This document shows, in pieces, positions 36,419 through 46,534 of a DNA stretch of 46,534 bases. Position numbers and translations under genes: made by a program. The notes under the pieces are model-generated. The model was not told where the DNA came from. It did no database searches and worked only from the letters and a program-made list of their open reading frames with translations. The DNA comes from Deltaproteobacteria bacterium (GTDB lineage: Bacteria; BMS3Abin14), in NCBI GenBank assembly GCA_013151915.1, contig JAADHJ010000024.1:1-46534 (forward strand), in the 5' to 3' direction. The stretch's first letter is position 1. Every line of letters starts with the position of its first letter.

Positions 36419-37672
36419 ATGGACTTGACGGAACTGAAGGAAAAATCCATCAGTGAGCTGACCAAGATGGCAGCTAAAGAATTCAAAATCGAAGGCGCCG
36501 GCAGTATGAGGAAACAGGACCTCATCTTTGCAATCCTGCAATCCCAGGCCCATCAGAAAAAATCCATTTACGGAAGCGGGGTGCTGGAGATACTGCCGGA
36601 TGGTTTCGGATTTCTTCGCTCACCCGACTCAAACTACCTACCCGGTCCGGACGATATATACGTTTCCCCTTCCCAGATCAGGCGTTTCAACATGAGGACC
36701 GGGGATACCGTTACCGGCGAGATCAGACCCCCAAAGGAAGGGGAGCGATATTTCGCCCTCCTGAAGGTCGAGAGCCTCAACTTTGAGCCGCCCGAGGCCT
36801 CCCGCGGGAAGATCCTCTTCGACAATCTCACGCCCCTTTACCCCGAGGAGAGGATCACGCTTGAGACCGACGATATCAAGAACTATTCCAGCAGGGTGAT
36901 GGATATTATCACCCCCATAGGCAAAGGTCAGCGGGGGCTTATTGTGGCGCCCCCCCGTACCGGTAAGACGATGCTTCTGCAGAACATCGCCAACAGCATC
37001 AGCATCAACCACCCTGAAATTTTTCTGATCGTTCTCCTCATTGATGAAAGACCCGAGGAAGTGACGGACATGCAGCGATCCGTCAAGGGAGAGGTCATCT
37101 CCTCAACTTTCGATGAGCCGCCCACCCGGCATATCCAGGTAGCCGAAATGGTCATCGAAAAAGCCAGAAGGCTGGTTGAACACCAGAAGGACGTTGTGAT
37201 TCTGTTAGACAGTATTACCCGCCTTGCCAGGGCCTACAACACGGTGTCGCCCCCAAGCGGAAAGGTGTTGTCCGGCGGTGTTGATTCCAATGCTCTGCAC
37301 CGGCCCAAAAGGTTCTTCGGTGCCGCCAGGAATATCGAGCAGGGAGGCAGCCTGACCATAATCGCCACCGCGCTTGTGGATACCGGGAGCAGAATGGACG
37401 AGGTCATTTTCGAGGAGTTCAAGGGAACCGGAAACATGGAACTTCATCTTGACAGGCGGCTTGTCGAGAAGAGGATCTTTCCGGCTATCGATGCCAGCCG
37501 ATCCGGAACCAGAAAAGAGGAACTCATCGTTGCCCCGGATATTCTCAACAGAATCTGGGTGCTGCATAAGGTTCTGGCCCCGATGAACACCATCGACAGC
37601 ATGGAATTCCTGCTGGACAAGCTTCAGGGAACGAAGGATAATCAGGAATTCTACGACATGATGGACAAATAG
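36419..37672 (+). CDS. rho: Transcription termination factor Rho
   Basis: Rho is a hexameric RNA helicase that ends transcription and enforces polarity. The chosen ATG at 36419 (AAGGAG upstream) gives 417 residues beginning [20 protein letters not shown], which aligns with the usual Rho start; an ATG at 36371 would add 16 polar residues. The primary RNA site has [20 protein letters not shown]. The Walker A is APPRTGKT (177-184), followed by [12 protein letters not shown] and [14 protein letters not shown]. The sequence looks fully functional. rpmE follows, a common pairing. Confidence 0.98.
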   Translation: MDLTELKEKSISELTKMAAKEFKIEGAGSMRKQDLIFAILQSQAHQKKSIYGSGVLEILPDGFGFLRSPDSNYLPGPDDIYVSPSQIRRFNMRTGDTVTGEIRPPKEGERYFALLKVESLNFEPPEASRGKILFDNLTPLYPEERITLETDDIKNYSSRVMDIITPIGKGQRGLIVAPPRTGKTMLLQNIANSISINHPEIFLIVLLIDERPEEVTDMQRSVKGEVISSTFDEPPTRHIQVAEMVIEKARRLVEHQKDVVILLDSITRLARAYNTVSPPSGKVLSGGVDSNALHRPKRFFGAARNIEQGGSLTIIATALVDTGSRMDEVIFEEFKGTGNMELHLDRRLVEKRIFPAIDASRSGTRKEELIVAPDILNRIWVLHKVLAPMNTIDSMEFLLDKLQGTKDNQEFYDMMDK

Positions 37673-37767
37673 AGGACCCCATAACATATTTGCCCTGATG
37701 GGTAAATTATGGTAAAAAGATCCGCTTGCCAGGGGTGTTTTCCCTGGAATTGGGAGGAAAAAAAGTC

Positions 37768-37968
37768 ATGAAAAAAGACATCCATCCGGAATATAAGGAG
37801 ATGACATTTTCCTGCGCCTGTGGAGCGGAGTACAGGACGAGATCAGTCATCGACAGCAGGAACATAGATATCTGCTCCAACTGTCACCCCTTCTACACTG
37901 GAAAGCAGAAGCTCGTGGACGCCGCCGGCCGCGTCGAGAAGTTCAAGAGGCGCTACGGTCAGAAATAG
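37768..37968 (+). CDS. rpmE: Ribosomal protein bL31, zinc-binding form
   Basis: The 66-residue protein starts [20 protein letters not shown] and keeps the four cysteines C16, C18, C36 and C39 of the zinc-containing (C+) form of bL31, ending [26 protein letters not shown] at 37752-37757 precedes the ATG; an in-frame start at 37726 lacks a ribosome site. It lies seven bases before thyX. Confidence 0.97.
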   Translation: MKKDIHPEYKEMTFSCACGAEYRTRSVIDSRNIDICSNCHPFYTGKQKLVDAAGRVEKFKRRYGQK

Positions 37969-37974
37969 CGCGCC

Positions 37975-38706
37975 GTGACCATACAGGTTTGTCTGCTTTC
38001 CCACACCCCCGACCCTGAAAAGGCTGTCGCGCGGGCCATCAGGCTCTGCTATTCGCCACGGAGCATCCTGGAGCTTGACAGTTCTCTGGCGGGAAAGGAC
38101 CTGTCGGTCCTTCTGCGCAAAGTCATATCCCTCGGACACCACTCCGTTCTGGAACATGCGTCCTTCACCTTCGGAATAGAGGGTGTTTCCCGGGTCATGA
38201 CCCACCAACTGGTTCGCCACCGGCTGGCATCCTATTCCCAGCAGAGCCAGCGATACGTTGAGTTCAAGGACTCCCTTGAGGTTGTAGTGCCTGAATCCAT
38301 CAGACGGGACAGGGGATTTTACCGGCGGTATCTTGAACACTGCAGGGAGGCTTTCTCCATTTACAGGGACATGTGTGAGGGTGGTATCCCTGCGGAAGAT
38401 GCCAGATATCTTTTTCCATCGGCTGCCCAGACGAAGATTATTGTAACCATGAACGCGAGGGAGCTGCGGCATTTTTTCCGCATTCGCTGCTGTGAAAGGG
38501 CCCAATGGGAAATCCGTGGTGTGGCCGAGAGGATGGTCGGCCTGGTCCGGGATGTGGCCCCGTCGCTTTTCGCCGATTCGGGCCCATCGTGCATCGGGGG
38601 GCCATGCCCGGAGGGGGACATGACATGCGGAAGGATCAAGGAGGTCAAGGCCAGATACAGGGCCCTGAAAACAGCCCCGAGCCCCAAGGCTCAAGACCCC
38701 GTTTAA
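37975..38706 (+). CDS. thyX: Flavin-dependent thymidylate synthase ThyX
   Basis: ThyX makes dTMP from dUMP using FAD, NADPH and methylene-tetrahydrofolate. The 243-residue product carries the ThyX motif RHRLASYSQQSQR (81-93; RHRxxSxxxxSxR) and the dUMP-binding region NARELRHFFRIRCCERAQWE. The start is GTG at 37975, six bases after rpmE. The C-terminal tail, after GPCPEGDMTCGR, contains several cysteines (about 207-222) that might bind a metal. Its presence suggests thyA may be absent from the genome. Confidence 0.96.
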   Translation: MTIQVCLLSHTPDPEKAVARAIRLCYSPRSILELDSSLAGKDLSVLLRKVISLGHHSVLEHASFTFGIEGVSRVMTHQLVRHRLASYSQQSQRYVEFKDSLEVVVPESIRRDRGFYRRYLEHCREAFSIYRDMCEGGIPAEDARYLFPSAAQTKIIVTMNARELRHFFRIRCCERAQWEIRGVAERMVGLVRDVAPSLFADSGPSCIGGPCPEGDMTCGRIKEVKARYRALKTAPSPKAQDPV

Positions 38707-38763
38707 TAACCATTGCAACCCATGTGTCCGGATGTGGGGCATGGGTCGACAGTCCGGTGAAAA

Positions 38764-39660
38764 ATGCTGCATCAAAAAGATCATAAAATAGGTGGTCAGG
38801 CCGTTATCGAAGGGGTGATGATGCGTGCCCCCAAGGTCATGACGGTGGCGGTTCGCCGCCCATCGGGGGAGATTGTCGTCAAGGCCCAGAGGTTGCACCT
38901 CCTGTCGGATCGATTCCCTTCCCTGAAGCTCCCCTTTGTCCGCGGCACGGTATCACTCTTTGGGACGGTCGTCCTGGGTATAAAGGCGCTTAACTTCAGT
39001 GCGCAACAGGCCCTTGATGAGGATGAAGGAGAAATCGGACCGTGGGCCATGGCGGGGACCATGGCCGGGGCCTTAGGGCTGGCTATCGTGCTTTTTATCC
39101 TGTTGCCCCTTTGGATGACCCGTCTTTTGCAGGGACATGTCGACTGGATAGAGGGACGATGGGGATTCAACCTTATGGACGGCATCCTCAGACTGGGGGT
39201 GTTTCTCCTCTATCTCGCATCCATAACCCTGATCAAAGACGTAAAAAGAATCTTTCAGTACCACGGCGCTGAACACAAGAGCATATATGCCATGGAGGCG
39301 GGGGATGATCTGACGGTCGACAATGCCAGAAAGTACAGCCCGATGCACCCTCGCTGCGGGACCAGTTTTCTGCTCATCGTTATGGTGTTATCCATACTGG
39401 TCTTTGCCCAGATACCACATGCCTGGCCATTCTGGGGGAAGGGGTTTGCGCGGATCGGGCTGCTGCCGATCATTGCGGGGCTTTCCTACGAGTTGTTGAG
39501 GGTTGGGGATCGGTACAGGAATCGGGCGGCCTTCCGGGTGTTTCTTCTCCCCGGTCTCATGCTGCAGAGACTTACAACCAGAGAGCCCACCGACGATCAG
39601 CTTGAGGTTGCCCTGACTGCCCTTAAAGAGGCTATAATTGAAGAAGGAGCTGATGGCTGA
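38764..39660 (+). CDS. DUF1385 family membrane protein
   Basis: The 298-residue protein has the DUF1385 (YqhQ-like) signatures GGQAVIEGVMMRAP near the start, YHGAEHKSIYAMEAG and HPRCGTSFLLIVMVLS in the middle, and LQRLTTREPTDDQLEVA at the end. Four membrane helices are likely (about 98-116, 143-158, 199-215 and 223-240). The function is unknown. It is encoded between thyX and prfA in many deltaproteobacteria and Firmicutes. Its TGA overlaps the prfA ATG by one base. The ATG at 38764 lacks a strong ribosome site. Confidence 0.92.
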   Translation: MLHQKDHKIGGQAVIEGVMMRAPKVMTVAVRRPSGEIVVKAQRLHLLSDRFPSLKLPFVRGTVSLFGTVVLGIKALNFSAQQALDEDEGEIGPWAMAGTMAGALGLAIVLFILLPLWMTRLLQGHVDWIEGRWGFNLMDGILRLGVFLLYLASITLIKDVKRIFQYHGAEHKSIYAMEAGDDLTVDNARKYSPMHPRCGTSFLLIVMVLSILVFAQIPHAWPFWGKGFARIGLLPIIAGLSYELLRVGDRYRNRAAFRVFLLPGLMLQRLTTREPTDDQLEVALTALKEAIIEEGADG

Positions 39661-40742
39661 TGGACCGGTTGATGAGTCGCCTTGCGGAAATAGAGAAAAA
39701 ATACGAGGAACTGGGCAGAATGCTCAGCGATCCCGGGATTGTCGCCAGTCTGGACAATCTGAGGGTTTATTCCAAGGAGCACTCCGACCTCACACCCATC
39801 GTGGAGGCATACAGGAGATACAGGTCCCTCCATGAGCAGCTTGCCGAGGTTGAGGGGATGATCAGGGAGGAAAAGGACTCGGACATGGTCGCCCTGGCCA
39901 GAGAGGAGAAGAATGGTCTGGCCGGAGAGATGGCTGACCTCCAGGGTCGGCTTAAACGCCTCCTGATTCCAAAGGATCCTCTCGATGAGAAGAACATCCT
40001 TCTGGAGATCCGGGCCGGCACCGGCGGGGACGAGGCATCCCTCTTCGTGGCCGATCTGATGCGCATGTACATCCGATATGCGGAACAAAAAGGCTGGTCC
40101 GTGGAAACATTAAGCTCCAGTCCCACGGAACTGGGCGGTTTTCGGGAGATTATCCTCCTTTTCAAGGGCAGCAGAGTCTACAGTGTTCTTAAATTCGAGG
40201 GCGGCGTCCACCGGGTCCAAAGGGTTCCGGAGACGGAATCCAGCGGCCGGATCCACACCTCCGCCGTCAGTGTGGCCATTATGCCTGAAGCCGAGGATGT
40301 GGAGGTCCAGATCAACCCTGAGGATGTCAGAGTGGACGTTTTTCGGGCCACCGGATGCGGCGGGCAGTGCGTAAATACCACCGATTCAGCGGTTCGCCTG
40401 ACCCACCTTCCCACAGGAATCGTGGTCTCCTGCCAGGATGAGAAGTCTCAGCATAAGAACAAGGCCAAGGCCATGAAGATTCTCAAGGCCAGGATCTTCA
40501 AGGTCAAACAGGACGAACAGCGGGCGGAGCAGGACGGGGTTCGGCGGAGCATGGTGGGATCCGGGGACCGCAGCGAACGCATCAGGACCTACAACTTTCC
40601 CCAAGGCCGTGTCACGGATCACCGCATCAATCTGACACTTTATCGATTGGAGGCGATCATGGATGGAGACCTTGACGAGGTCACCCAGGCACTGGTTGCT
40701 TCCGATCAGGCTGAACACCTTAAATCCATGGAAGTGGCCTGA
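39660..40742 (+). CDS. prfA: Peptide chain release factor 1
   Basis: RF1 recognises UAA and UAG stop codons and triggers peptide release. The 360-residue product has the codon-recognition tripeptide PET (190-192) in the PxT position and the catalytic GGQ (234-236). The context is TGCGGQCVNTTDSAVR, with cysteines on both sides of GGQ. Its PxT motif rather than SPF separates it from RF2. It begins at ATG 39660 overlapping the DUF1385 stop and is followed without a gap by prmC, the methyltransferase that modifies its GGQ glutamine. Confidence 0.98.
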   Translation: MDRLMSRLAEIEKKYEELGRMLSDPGIVASLDNLRVYSKEHSDLTPIVEAYRRYRSLHEQLAEVEGMIREEKDSDMVALAREEKNGLAGEMADLQGRLKRLLIPKDPLDEKNILLEIRAGTGGDEASLFVADLMRMYIRYAEQKGWSVETLSSSPTELGGFREIILLFKGSRVYSVLKFEGGVHRVQRVPETESSGRIHTSAVSVAIMPEAEDVEVQINPEDVRVDVFRATGCGGQCVNTTDSAVRLTHLPTGIVVSCQDEKSQHKNKAKAMKILKARIFKVKQDEQRAEQDGVRRSMVGSGDRSERIRTYNFPQGRVTDHRINLTLYRLEAIMDGDLDEVTQALVASDQAEHLKSMEVA

Positions 40743-41645
40743 ATGACCGTGGACAACGCTGAACTTATCAAGACAGGTGTACAGGGCTGCTCCCGCCGGG
40801 AAGCCTTCCGATCGGGGGCAAAGGCCTTGTCCGAAGCCGGCGTATCCAATCCGACCCTTGATGCTGCAGTACTCCTCGGTTTTGCGGCCGGCATGGAACC
40901 GGACCGCGTTATTATGGAAGGGGATGAACCCATCGGGGCGGAGGAGCTCCATCTGTATGGAAATTTTATTTCGCAGCGGTGCGGGAGGATGCCTGTAAGC
41001 CGCATTGTCGGGTACCGTGAATTCTATTCCCTCCCCTTCAAAGTCAGCCGGGATGTACTTACCCCGCGGCCGGAAACGGAAACCCTCGTCAGCATGGCGG
41101 CAGACTATCTCCAGGCGCTGGGTGGGAACAGCCGTGTCCTTGATATCGGCACCGGTTCAGGGGCCATCGCCGTGGCACTGGCATCACTTGTGCCTGCCAG
41201 CAGAACCATAGCCCTGGACATCAGCCCCGGGGCCCTGGCTGTAGCCTCACAAAACGCCCGTAACAATGGGGTCGGTGGCCGCGTGTATCTGTGCTGCTCG
41301 GATCTGGGGGACGCTATATCCGCTCCTCAAAGGTTTGACCTGGTTGTTTCCAACCCTCCATATATCCCTGAATCTGAATTTGAGTCCCTGCCTGCCGAGG
41401 TGCAGAACGGCGACCCCGCAATTGCCCTGATCGCCGGACCGAAGGGAACGGATTTCTACGGGCCCATTGCCCGGATTGCCATGGAAACCCTCAGGCCCAA
41501 CGGATCTATTATGGTGGAAGTCGGCTGGGGAATGGATGGGGAGGTTTCGGAAATATTTGATCGAGCCGGCTTTTACACCATCCGGACGGTTCCCGACCTC
41601 GGAGGTACATCGCGGGTTGTCATTGGGAGGAAAGCCGTTGCCTGA
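40743..41645 (+). CDS. prmC: Release factor glutamine methyltransferase PrmC (HemK)
   Basis: PrmC methylates the glutamine of the GGQ motif in release factors. The 300-residue product has an N-terminal helical domain and a Rossmann methyltransferase domain with DIGTGSGAI (134-142) for SAM and NPPYIPE (204-210), the active-site loop for amide methylation. It starts directly after the prfA stop, so enzyme and substrate are co-expressed. The last eight bases overlap murA. Confidence 0.97.
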   Translation: MTVDNAELIKTGVQGCSRREAFRSGAKALSEAGVSNPTLDAAVLLGFAAGMEPDRVIMEGDEPIGAEELHLYGNFISQRCGRMPVSRIVGYREFYSLPFKVSRDVLTPRPETETLVSMAADYLQALGGNSRVLDIGTGSGAIAVALASLVPASRTIALDISPGALAVASQNARNNGVGGRVYLCCSDLGDAISAPQRFDLVVSNPPYIPESEFESLPAEVQNGDPAIALIAGPKGTDFYGPIARIAMETLRPNGSIMVEVGWGMDGEVSEIFDRAGFYTIRTVPDLGGTSRVVIGRKAVA

Positions 41646-42894
41646 AAGAATGATTGTCGAGGGCGGAGCCACCCTCCGGGGGGAAGTGCCTGTCAGCGGA
41701 GCGAAGAACGCGGCGCTCCCGCTCATGGCGGCATGTCTTCTTGTCCCAGGGGAGATGATCCTTGAAAACATCCCTGGTTTAAGGGACGTTCATACCATGA
41801 TCCGGCTCCTTGAGCATCTCGGCGTCACCTGCGAGGGTAATGGGACCCTGTCCCTGGATTCATCCCGTGCGTCACGGTGGGAGGCCCCCTACGATCTGGT
41901 TAAGACAATGCGGGCCTCTGTCCTGGTTCTTGGCCCTCTCCTCGCCCGCTTCGGGAAGGCCAGAGTTTCTCAACCGGGTGGGTGCGCCATAGGTGCCCGC
42001 CCAATCAACCGCCACCTGGCCGGACTCGAGGCCTTGGGCGCCACCATCAGCCTGGAGCACGGATACGTAGTGGCCGAGGCTGATAAGCTCGTGGGGGCCA
42101 AGGTGGTCTTCGAAGCGCCCACCGTTACCGGAACTGAAAACCTCGTCATGGCTGCCGTGCTGGCGGAGGGAAAGACCACTCTGGTTAATGCCGCACGAGA
42201 GCCGGAGGTGGTGGATCTGGTCAACGCCCTGAACGCCATGGGCGCAAGGATCAGCGGAGCGGGAACCGGTGTCATCGAAATTCAGGGGGTCGCGGCCCTG
42301 TCGCCGGTCCGATACCGGGTGCTGCCTGATCGCATTGAGGCCGGGACCTATCTCGTTGCAGCCGGGGTGACTCATGGTAATATCACCATCAAAGGGTGTG
42401 TTCCGGATCATCTCAGAGCACTGATTGACAGGCTCGGGAAGGCGGGCCTGGAGATACAGGAGGGGAAGGACTGGATACGCGCGAGCTGTGCGAGGGATAT
42501 AAGGGCGGTGGATATCAGGACAGACCCCTACCCCGGGTTTCCCACGGACATGCAGGCGCAGTTCATGGTCCTCATGTCGGTGGCCAGGGGCCTTTCCACC
42601 ATCACCGAGGCGATTTTCGAACAACGGTTCATGCATGTGCCTGAACTTTGCCGCATGGGTGCCGACATTACCCTCTCTGAGAGAAGGGCCGTCATTAAAG
42701 GGGTGCCCCGTCTTTCCGGTGCCCCGGTAATGGCAACGGACCTTCGGGCCAGCGCCTCCCTGGTGCTCGCGGGCCTGGCGAGCCGCAAGGGGGTGACGGA
42801 GATATCCCGTGTCTATCATCTGGACCGGGGATATGAGAATCTGGACAGGAAATTGTCCGCCATAGGCGCCAGGATCTGGAGAACCCGTGGATAA
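41638..42894 (+). CDS. murA: UDP-N-acetylglucosamine 1-carboxyvinyltransferase MurA
   Basis: MurA adds enolpyruvate to UDP-GlcNAc in the first committed step of peptidoglycan synthesis. The TTG at 41638, seven bases after GGGAGG, gives 418 residues starting [23 protein letters not shown] 41650 is an alternative. The catalytic lysine is K23 in [10 protein letters not shown]. The active-site cysteine is C116 in [16 protein letters not shown], so the enzyme should be of the fosfomycin-sensitive type. It overlaps prmC by eight bases and hisG by eight bases. Confidence 0.97.
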   Translation: MPERMIVEGGATLRGEVPVSGAKNAALPLMAACLLVPGEMILENIPGLRDVHTMIRLLEHLGVTCEGNGTLSLDSSRASRWEAPYDLVKTMRASVLVLGPLLARFGKARVSQPGGCAIGARPINRHLAGLEALGATISLEHGYVVAEADKLVGAKVVFEAPTVTGTENLVMAAVLAEGKTTLVNAAREPEVVDLVNALNAMGARISGAGTGVIEIQGVAALSPVRYRVLPDRIEAGTYLVAAGVTHGNITIKGCVPDHLRALIDRLGKAGLEIQEGKDWIRASCARDIRAVDIRTDPYPGFPTDMQAQFMVLMSVARGLSTITEAIFEQRFMHVPELCRMGADITLSERRAVIKGVPRLSGAPVMATDLRASASLVLAGLASRKGVTEISRVYHLDRGYENLDRKLSAIGARIWRTRG

Positions 42895-43528
42895 GAATGC
42901 CATTACCATCGCCATTCCCAAAGGACGGCTACTGCCCGAATGCATGGAGCTCTTTTCGGGCATCGGCTTGACCGTTAAGGAGTCTCTGGACGGGTCCCGG
43001 AAGCTTCTTTTCCCGTCGGCAGATGGATCGGTGAGGTTTCTTATCGTTAGGGATAAGGACCTGCCGACCTACGTTGAGTATGGGGCCGCAGACATGGGAA
43101 TTGTGGGAAAGGACGTACTTATGGAGGTCGGAAAGGATCTCCTGGAACCCATCGACCTCGGATTCGGCTTCTGCAGGATCGTGTTGGCCAAACCGGCCGC
43201 CGCCGTGATGGACCCAACAGGGTGGGGCCACATCCGGGTTGCCACGGGTTTTCCAAAGATCACCATGGATCATTTTGCAAGGAAAGGCGAGCAGGTGGAG
43301 ATTATTCCGCTTTACGGTTCAATAGAATTGGCCCCAATGGTGAACCTTGCCGACCGGATCGTGGACCTCGTCTCCACCGGGGAGACGCTTCGGCAGAACA
43401 ACCTGGTGGAGGTTGAGGAGGTGATGCAGGTTACAGCCCGGCTTGTGGTCAACAGGGCCAGCTTCAAGACGCGCTCGGATCGTATTGTGCCGTTGATCGA
43501 GGCGATGAGAAAAGTGGTGTCGAAATGA
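42887..43528 (+). CDS. hisG: ATP phosphoribosyltransferase, short form HisG
   Basis: HisG condenses ATP and PRPP in the first step of histidine synthesis. The 213-residue product has [20 protein letters not shown], the [13 protein letters not shown] stretch, and [20 protein letters not shown] as the PRPP-binding region. It lacks the C-terminal regulatory domain of long HisG, so it is the short form that normally needs HisZ for activity and feedback control. No hisZ is in the window. It starts with GTG at 42887 inside the murA end and overlaps hisD by four bases. Confidence 0.96.
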   Translation: MDKNAITIAIPKGRLLPECMELFSGIGLTVKESLDGSRKLLFPSADGSVRFLIVRDKDLPTYVEYGAADMGIVGKDVLMEVGKDLLEPIDLGFGFCRIVLAKPAAAVMDPTGWGHIRVATGFPKITMDHFARKGEQVEIIPLYGSIELAPMVNLADRIVDLVSTGETLRQNNLVEVEEVMQVTARLVVNRASFKTRSDRIVPLIEAMRKVVSK

Positions 43529-44838
43529 GAATTGTTCATTATGGGAAGCCGGGCTATGAGGCAGCCATCCAATCCCTGGAGCGTCGGGGTCAGGACATCC
43601 CCGAAGGAATCATGGCCCGGGTCAACGATATTGTGGAGGATGTCCGGATTCACGGTGACGCGGCCCTCATCAAGTACACGGAGAGGTTCGACAAGGTGGA
43701 TCTCGGGACTTCCGGCATGGAGATCGGGCGGGACGAACTGGCCCGTGCCCTGGACGCATTGTCCGCTGAGGAACACGGACTTCTGGAGACAGCCGCATCC
43801 GCCATCAGAGATTTTCACTCCCGCCAGAAGGAAAGCACCTGGACCTATGAGCCAAAACCCGGGGTCACCCTCGGCCAGAAGGTCACCCCCATAGGAAAAG
43901 TAGGTCTTTACGTGCCTGGAGGGACGGCGGCATATCCCTCCTCTGTCCTGATGAATGCAATCCCCGCTAAGGTAGCGGGTGTTGAGGAGCTCGTTATGGT
44001 CGTCCCTACGCCCATGGGAAAAACCAACGGGGTTGTCCTGGCTGCTGCTGCAATCGTTGGGGTGGACAGGGTGTTTCGGGTGGGCGGAGCCCAGGCGGTG
44101 GCGGCCCTGGCCTTCGGGACGAAAACAATTCCGAAGGTGGACAAGATTGTCGGGCCGGGGAACATATACGTAGCCATGGCCAAGAAAGTTGTTTTCGGGG
44201 TGGTTGATATCGATATGATAGCAGGCCCAAGCGAAATCATCGTGCTGGCCGACGGGAAGGCGAATCCGGTGCTGGTGGCGGCGGATCTCCTGTCCCAGGC
44301 GGAACACGACCCGCTGACCTACCCCATTCTCGTAACGGATGACCGGGCGGTGATTGAAGCTGTGGTCGGCGAGATCTCCAGTCAGATGGCCTGTCTCCCC
44401 AGAAAAGAGATCGCCGCGCAGGCCATTGAGAACAATGGGTGCCTGATCCTTGTGCCGAATCTTCAAGAGGGTGTAAGCGTGGTCAACCGGTTGGCCCCGG
44501 AACACCTGGAACTGGTTGTTGAAGACCCCGATTCGGTCCTGGAAAAGGTCACATGCGCCGGGGCCATTTTCATGGGTCAATATACCCCCGAGGCGCTTGG
44601 GGACTACATGGCCGGGCCCAACCACGTACTTCCCACCGGCGGGACGGCGCGCTTCTTCTCTCCACTGGGAACCTACGACTTCATCAAAAAGAGCAGCATT
44701 ATCCGTTTTTCCCGTGAGGCCCTGAAGGAGATGGCATCACAGGTAGCAGATTTGGCGCGCCTCGAGGGCCTGGAGGCCCACGCAAGGGCTGTTGACCTGC
44801 GCATCGATCCCGGGGCGATGAGAAAATGGGAAAGATGA
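43525..44838 (+). CDS. hisD: Histidinol dehydrogenase
   Basis: HisD oxidises histidinol to histidine in two NAD-dependent steps with a zinc ion. The 437-residue product has [20 protein letters not shown], the family signature region [20 protein letters not shown] then DMIAGPSEI, and the catalytic RLAPEHLEL and [14 protein letters not shown]. The start overlaps hisG as ATGA. Its end overlaps hisC by 13 bases. All key residues appear intact. Confidence 0.98.
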   Translation: MRIVHYGKPGYEAAIQSLERRGQDIPEGIMARVNDIVEDVRIHGDAALIKYTERFDKVDLGTSGMEIGRDELARALDALSAEEHGLLETAASAIRDFHSRQKESTWTYEPKPGVTLGQKVTPIGKVGLYVPGGTAAYPSSVLMNAIPAKVAGVEELVMVVPTPMGKTNGVVLAAAAIVGVDRVFRVGGAQAVAALAFGTKTIPKVDKIVGPGNIYVAMAKKVVFGVVDIDMIAGPSEIIVLADGKANPVLVAADLLSQAEHDPLTYPILVTDDRAVIEAVVGEISSQMACLPRKEIAAQAIENNGCLILVPNLQEGVSVVNRLAPEHLELVVEDPDSVLEKVTCAGAIFMGQYTPEALGDYMAGPNHVLPTGGTARFFSPLGTYDFIKKSSIIRFSREALKEMASQVADLARLEGLEAHARAVDLRIDPGAMRKWER

Positions 44839-45920
44839 TCAAAGACCTTGTCCCCCGGGAAATACGGGACCTGTCGGCCTATCGTCCACCCGAAGGTGGT
44901 TTCGGGATCAGGCTTGACGCCAACGAAAGTCCGTTTCCCCTTCCCCCCGATGTGCAGACGAAAGTTGATTCTGCATTCAGGCAGGTCTTATCGAACCGAT
45001 ATCCCGACCCCTCGTCCCGTCGCCCGAGGGAAGCCTTTTCATGCCTTTTCGGGTGCGGCCCGGAGGAGGTCCTGGCCGGCAACGGTTCCGACGAGCTTAT
45101 CTCTCTTATCCTGTGGACCTTCAGAAATACACGGGACACGTCGCGCCCCAGGATACTCATACCTGTCCCCACCTTCTCCATGTACTCAATCGCCGCAAGG
45201 GCCGCAGGGTACGATGTGGCGGGTGTTCCCCTTCAACGTGACCTTACCCTCGACCGGGCCGCGTTCCTGTCGGAAATCGCCGGGACCGATCCGGGCATCA
45301 TCTTTTTGAGCAACCCCAACAACCCTACAGGGTCATTTTTCGGCAAAGAGGACATAGATGCCATCCTGGGAGCCAGCCGGGGGCTGGTGGTGGTTGACGA
45401 GGCCTACGGGGATTTTTCCGAGGAAAATTCGTGGGCATCGAGGATTGGGGATTACGGGAATCTCGCCGTCCTCCGGACTCTTTCCAAGGTGGGGGCCGCC
45501 GCCCTGCGATGCGGATTCCTGGTGGCGAATCCATCCCTCATCGGGGAGATTAACAAGGTCCGGTCCCCCTTCAACGTCAACGCCTTCACTCAGGCGGCCG
45601 CAGAGGTCATCCTGGAAGAATTTACCGGCATCAGGGAGCAGATCTCCACCGTGGTCAAGGAAAGGGTTCGAGTGGCCGGAATCCTGAAGGAGTGTGGACT
45701 CGAGGTCTTTCCATCCCGGGCCAATTTCCTTTTTGTCCGGGCAGGCGACAGGGAGGAAGCCCTGTGGACCTTTTTGAAACTGCATGACATTGTGGTAAAG
45801 TTTATTGCCGGAAACCAGGTGACCGGCGACGCATTGAGGGTGACCATTGGGACCAGGGCCCAGAACGATATGTTGGCTGAAAAGGTGAAGGACTTTTTTC
45901 GGGAAGGAGACCGGGGATGA
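44826..45920 (+). CDS. hisC: Histidinol-phosphate aminotransferase
   Basis: HisC is the PLP enzyme that transaminates imidazole-acetol phosphate. The 364-residue product has LDANESPFPLP near the start, NPNNPTG (163-169), DEAYGDF (191-197), and the PLP lysine K221 in TLSKVGAAALRCGF. Related aminotransferases such as CobD share the fold, but placement between hisD and hisB settles the role. ATG 44826 or ATG 44835 could be the start; the former overlaps hisD by 13 bases. Confidence 0.95.
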   Translation: MGKMIKDLVPREIRDLSAYRPPEGGFGIRLDANESPFPLPPDVQTKVDSAFRQVLSNRYPDPSSRRPREAFSCLFGCGPEEVLAGNGSDELISLILWTFRNTRDTSRPRILIPVPTFSMYSIAARAAGYDVAGVPLQRDLTLDRAAFLSEIAGTDPGIIFLSNPNNPTGSFFGKEDIDAILGASRGLVVVDEAYGDFSEENSWASRIGDYGNLAVLRTLSKVGAAALRCGFLVANPSLIGEINKVRSPFNVNAFTQAAAEVILEEFTGIREQISTVVKERVRVAGILKECGLEVFPSRANFLFVRAGDREEALWTFLKLHDIVVKFIAGNQVTGDALRVTIGTRAQNDMLAEKVKDFFREGDRG

Positions 45921-46510
45921 GACGCGGTGAGGTCCAGAGGGAAACAAAGGAGACCAGGGTCGAACTGTCTATATCGCTGGACGGAAGCGGCCTGTCCGAG
46001 GTGAGCACCGGGGTGCCGTTTTTAGACCACATGCTGGAGCTGGTCGCCCGTCACGGGCTGTTTGATCTCAGGGTTCGGGCCGACGGGGACCTTGACGTGG
46101 ACGCCCATCACACCGTCGAGGATGTGGGGATATGCCTGGGGCAGGCGGTCCGACAGGCGCTGGGCTCTGGTGAGGGCATACGGCGTTACGGGTGGGCTAT
46201 CCTCCCCATGGACGAGACCCTCGCCACCGTCGCCCTGGACCTTGGGGGGCGCCCCTACCTCTCCTTTTCAATCCCGACTCTCGACGGGGGGATGGGGGAT
46301 TTCTCCATGGAGCTTCTTCCTGAGTTCTTTCAGGCGTTCTGCAATAACGCCGGGGCCAACATGCACATCAGGGTCGATTCGGGACGCAACCGCCACCATG
46401 TGGCCGAGGCGATATACAAGGCTTTCTCCAAAACCCTGGACCAGGCGGTCAGTGTTGACCCGAGGGTTAAAGGGGTTCCGTCCACCAAGGGGATGTTGAT
46501 TGAAACGTGA
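45917..46510 (+). CDS. hisB: Imidazoleglycerol-phosphate dehydratase
   Basis: HisB dehydrates imidazole-glycerol phosphate. The 197-residue product is the monofunctional form without a phosphatase domain. It has the two metal-binding motifs HHTVED (64-69) and HHVAEA (160-165), with GVPFLDHML near the N-terminus. It overlaps hisC by four bases (ATGA) and ends 24 bases before the window edge; further his genes probably follow outside. Confidence 0.97.
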   Translation: MRRGEVQRETKETRVELSISLDGSGLSEVSTGVPFLDHMLELVARHGLFDLRVRADGDLDVDAHHTVEDVGICLGQAVRQALGSGEGIRRYGWAILPMDETLATVALDLGGRPYLSFSIPTLDGGMGDFSMELLPEFFQAFCNNAGANMHIRVDSGRNRHHVAEAIYKAFSKTLDQAVSVDPRVKGVPSTKGMLIET

Positions 46511-46534
46511 GGGCGGAACCTGGAACCCGGGAAA

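Noticed and set aside
41467-41637. N-terminal extension of murA across the prmC end
   Set aside because: The added residues are a shifted-frame reading of prmC. TTG 41638 has an ideal ribosome site and gives the family's normal length.
43312-44625. Long minus-strand open frame opposite hisD
   Set aside because: hisD is unmistakable on the plus strand and fits the overlapping his operon; the antisense product has no family features.

Overview
The window looks like the replication-origin neighbourhood of a Gram-negative bacterium of deltaproteobacterial (Desulfobacterota-like) type. This rests on gene content and order, not on a database search. The signs are a lipobox TPR lipoprotein, a bactofilin next to parAB, an F-type ATP synthase with both b and b' subunits, a b subunit with a signal-like N-terminus, a sigma-54 type promoter, thyX, and the rpmE-thyX-DUF1385-prfA-prmC-murA block. 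Many genes appear to start with TTG or GTG behind strong Shine-Dalgarno sites, so several starts chosen here lie inside the longest open frame.

Layout. 1-3.7 kb (+): the tail of an oligopeptide-binding protein, an NtrB-like sensor kinase, then a stand-alone receiver protein and a degenerate receiver-PilZ protein behind a near-consensus sigma-54 site. 3.7-14.4 kb (-): dnaA-dnaN-recF-gyrB-gyrA in the ancestral order, followed by a TPR lipoprotein. 14.4-24.8 kb (+): rpmH-rnpA-yidD-yidC-mnmE-mnmG-rsmG-parA-parB-bactofilin. The two arms diverge from a DnaA-box region. A second group of DnaA boxes lies in the 1-kb dnaN-dnaA gap, and a perfect parS overlaps the mnmG start. 24.8-33.2 kb (+): a complete ATP synthase operon closed by a terminator. 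33.2-36.4 kb: tRNA-Pro(CGG), a small membrane protein, bioY (-), coaE and a GAF/degenerate-GGDEF protein. 36.4-46.5 kb (+): rho, rpmE, thyX, a DUF1385 protein, prfA, prmC, murA, hisG, hisD, hisC, hisB, mostly overlapping or closely spaced.

The most unusual system is the ATP synthase rotor. Two tandem genes encode c subunits. One is an ordinary two-helix c subunit whose residues resemble the Na+-type 'two-carboxylate' motif. The other is a 247-residue protein of three fused c hairpins in which only the first keeps the ion-binding glutamate; the other two carry glutamine there. If both proteins enter one ring, the rotor would be a hybrid with fewer ion sites than hairpins, comparable in principle to the mixed rotor of Acetobacterium woodii but with a triple hairpin. 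The triple gene is bracketed by an 18-bp direct repeat.

Intergenic DNA is rich in dispersed repeats: a family with ACTCGCAAAAAGTC-like ends, an 82-bp near-perfect inverted repeat pair on either side of the dnaA-mnmE segment, and a CCTGAGCCTGTCGAAGG-type hairpin. No transposase, CRISPR array or rRNA gene was seen.
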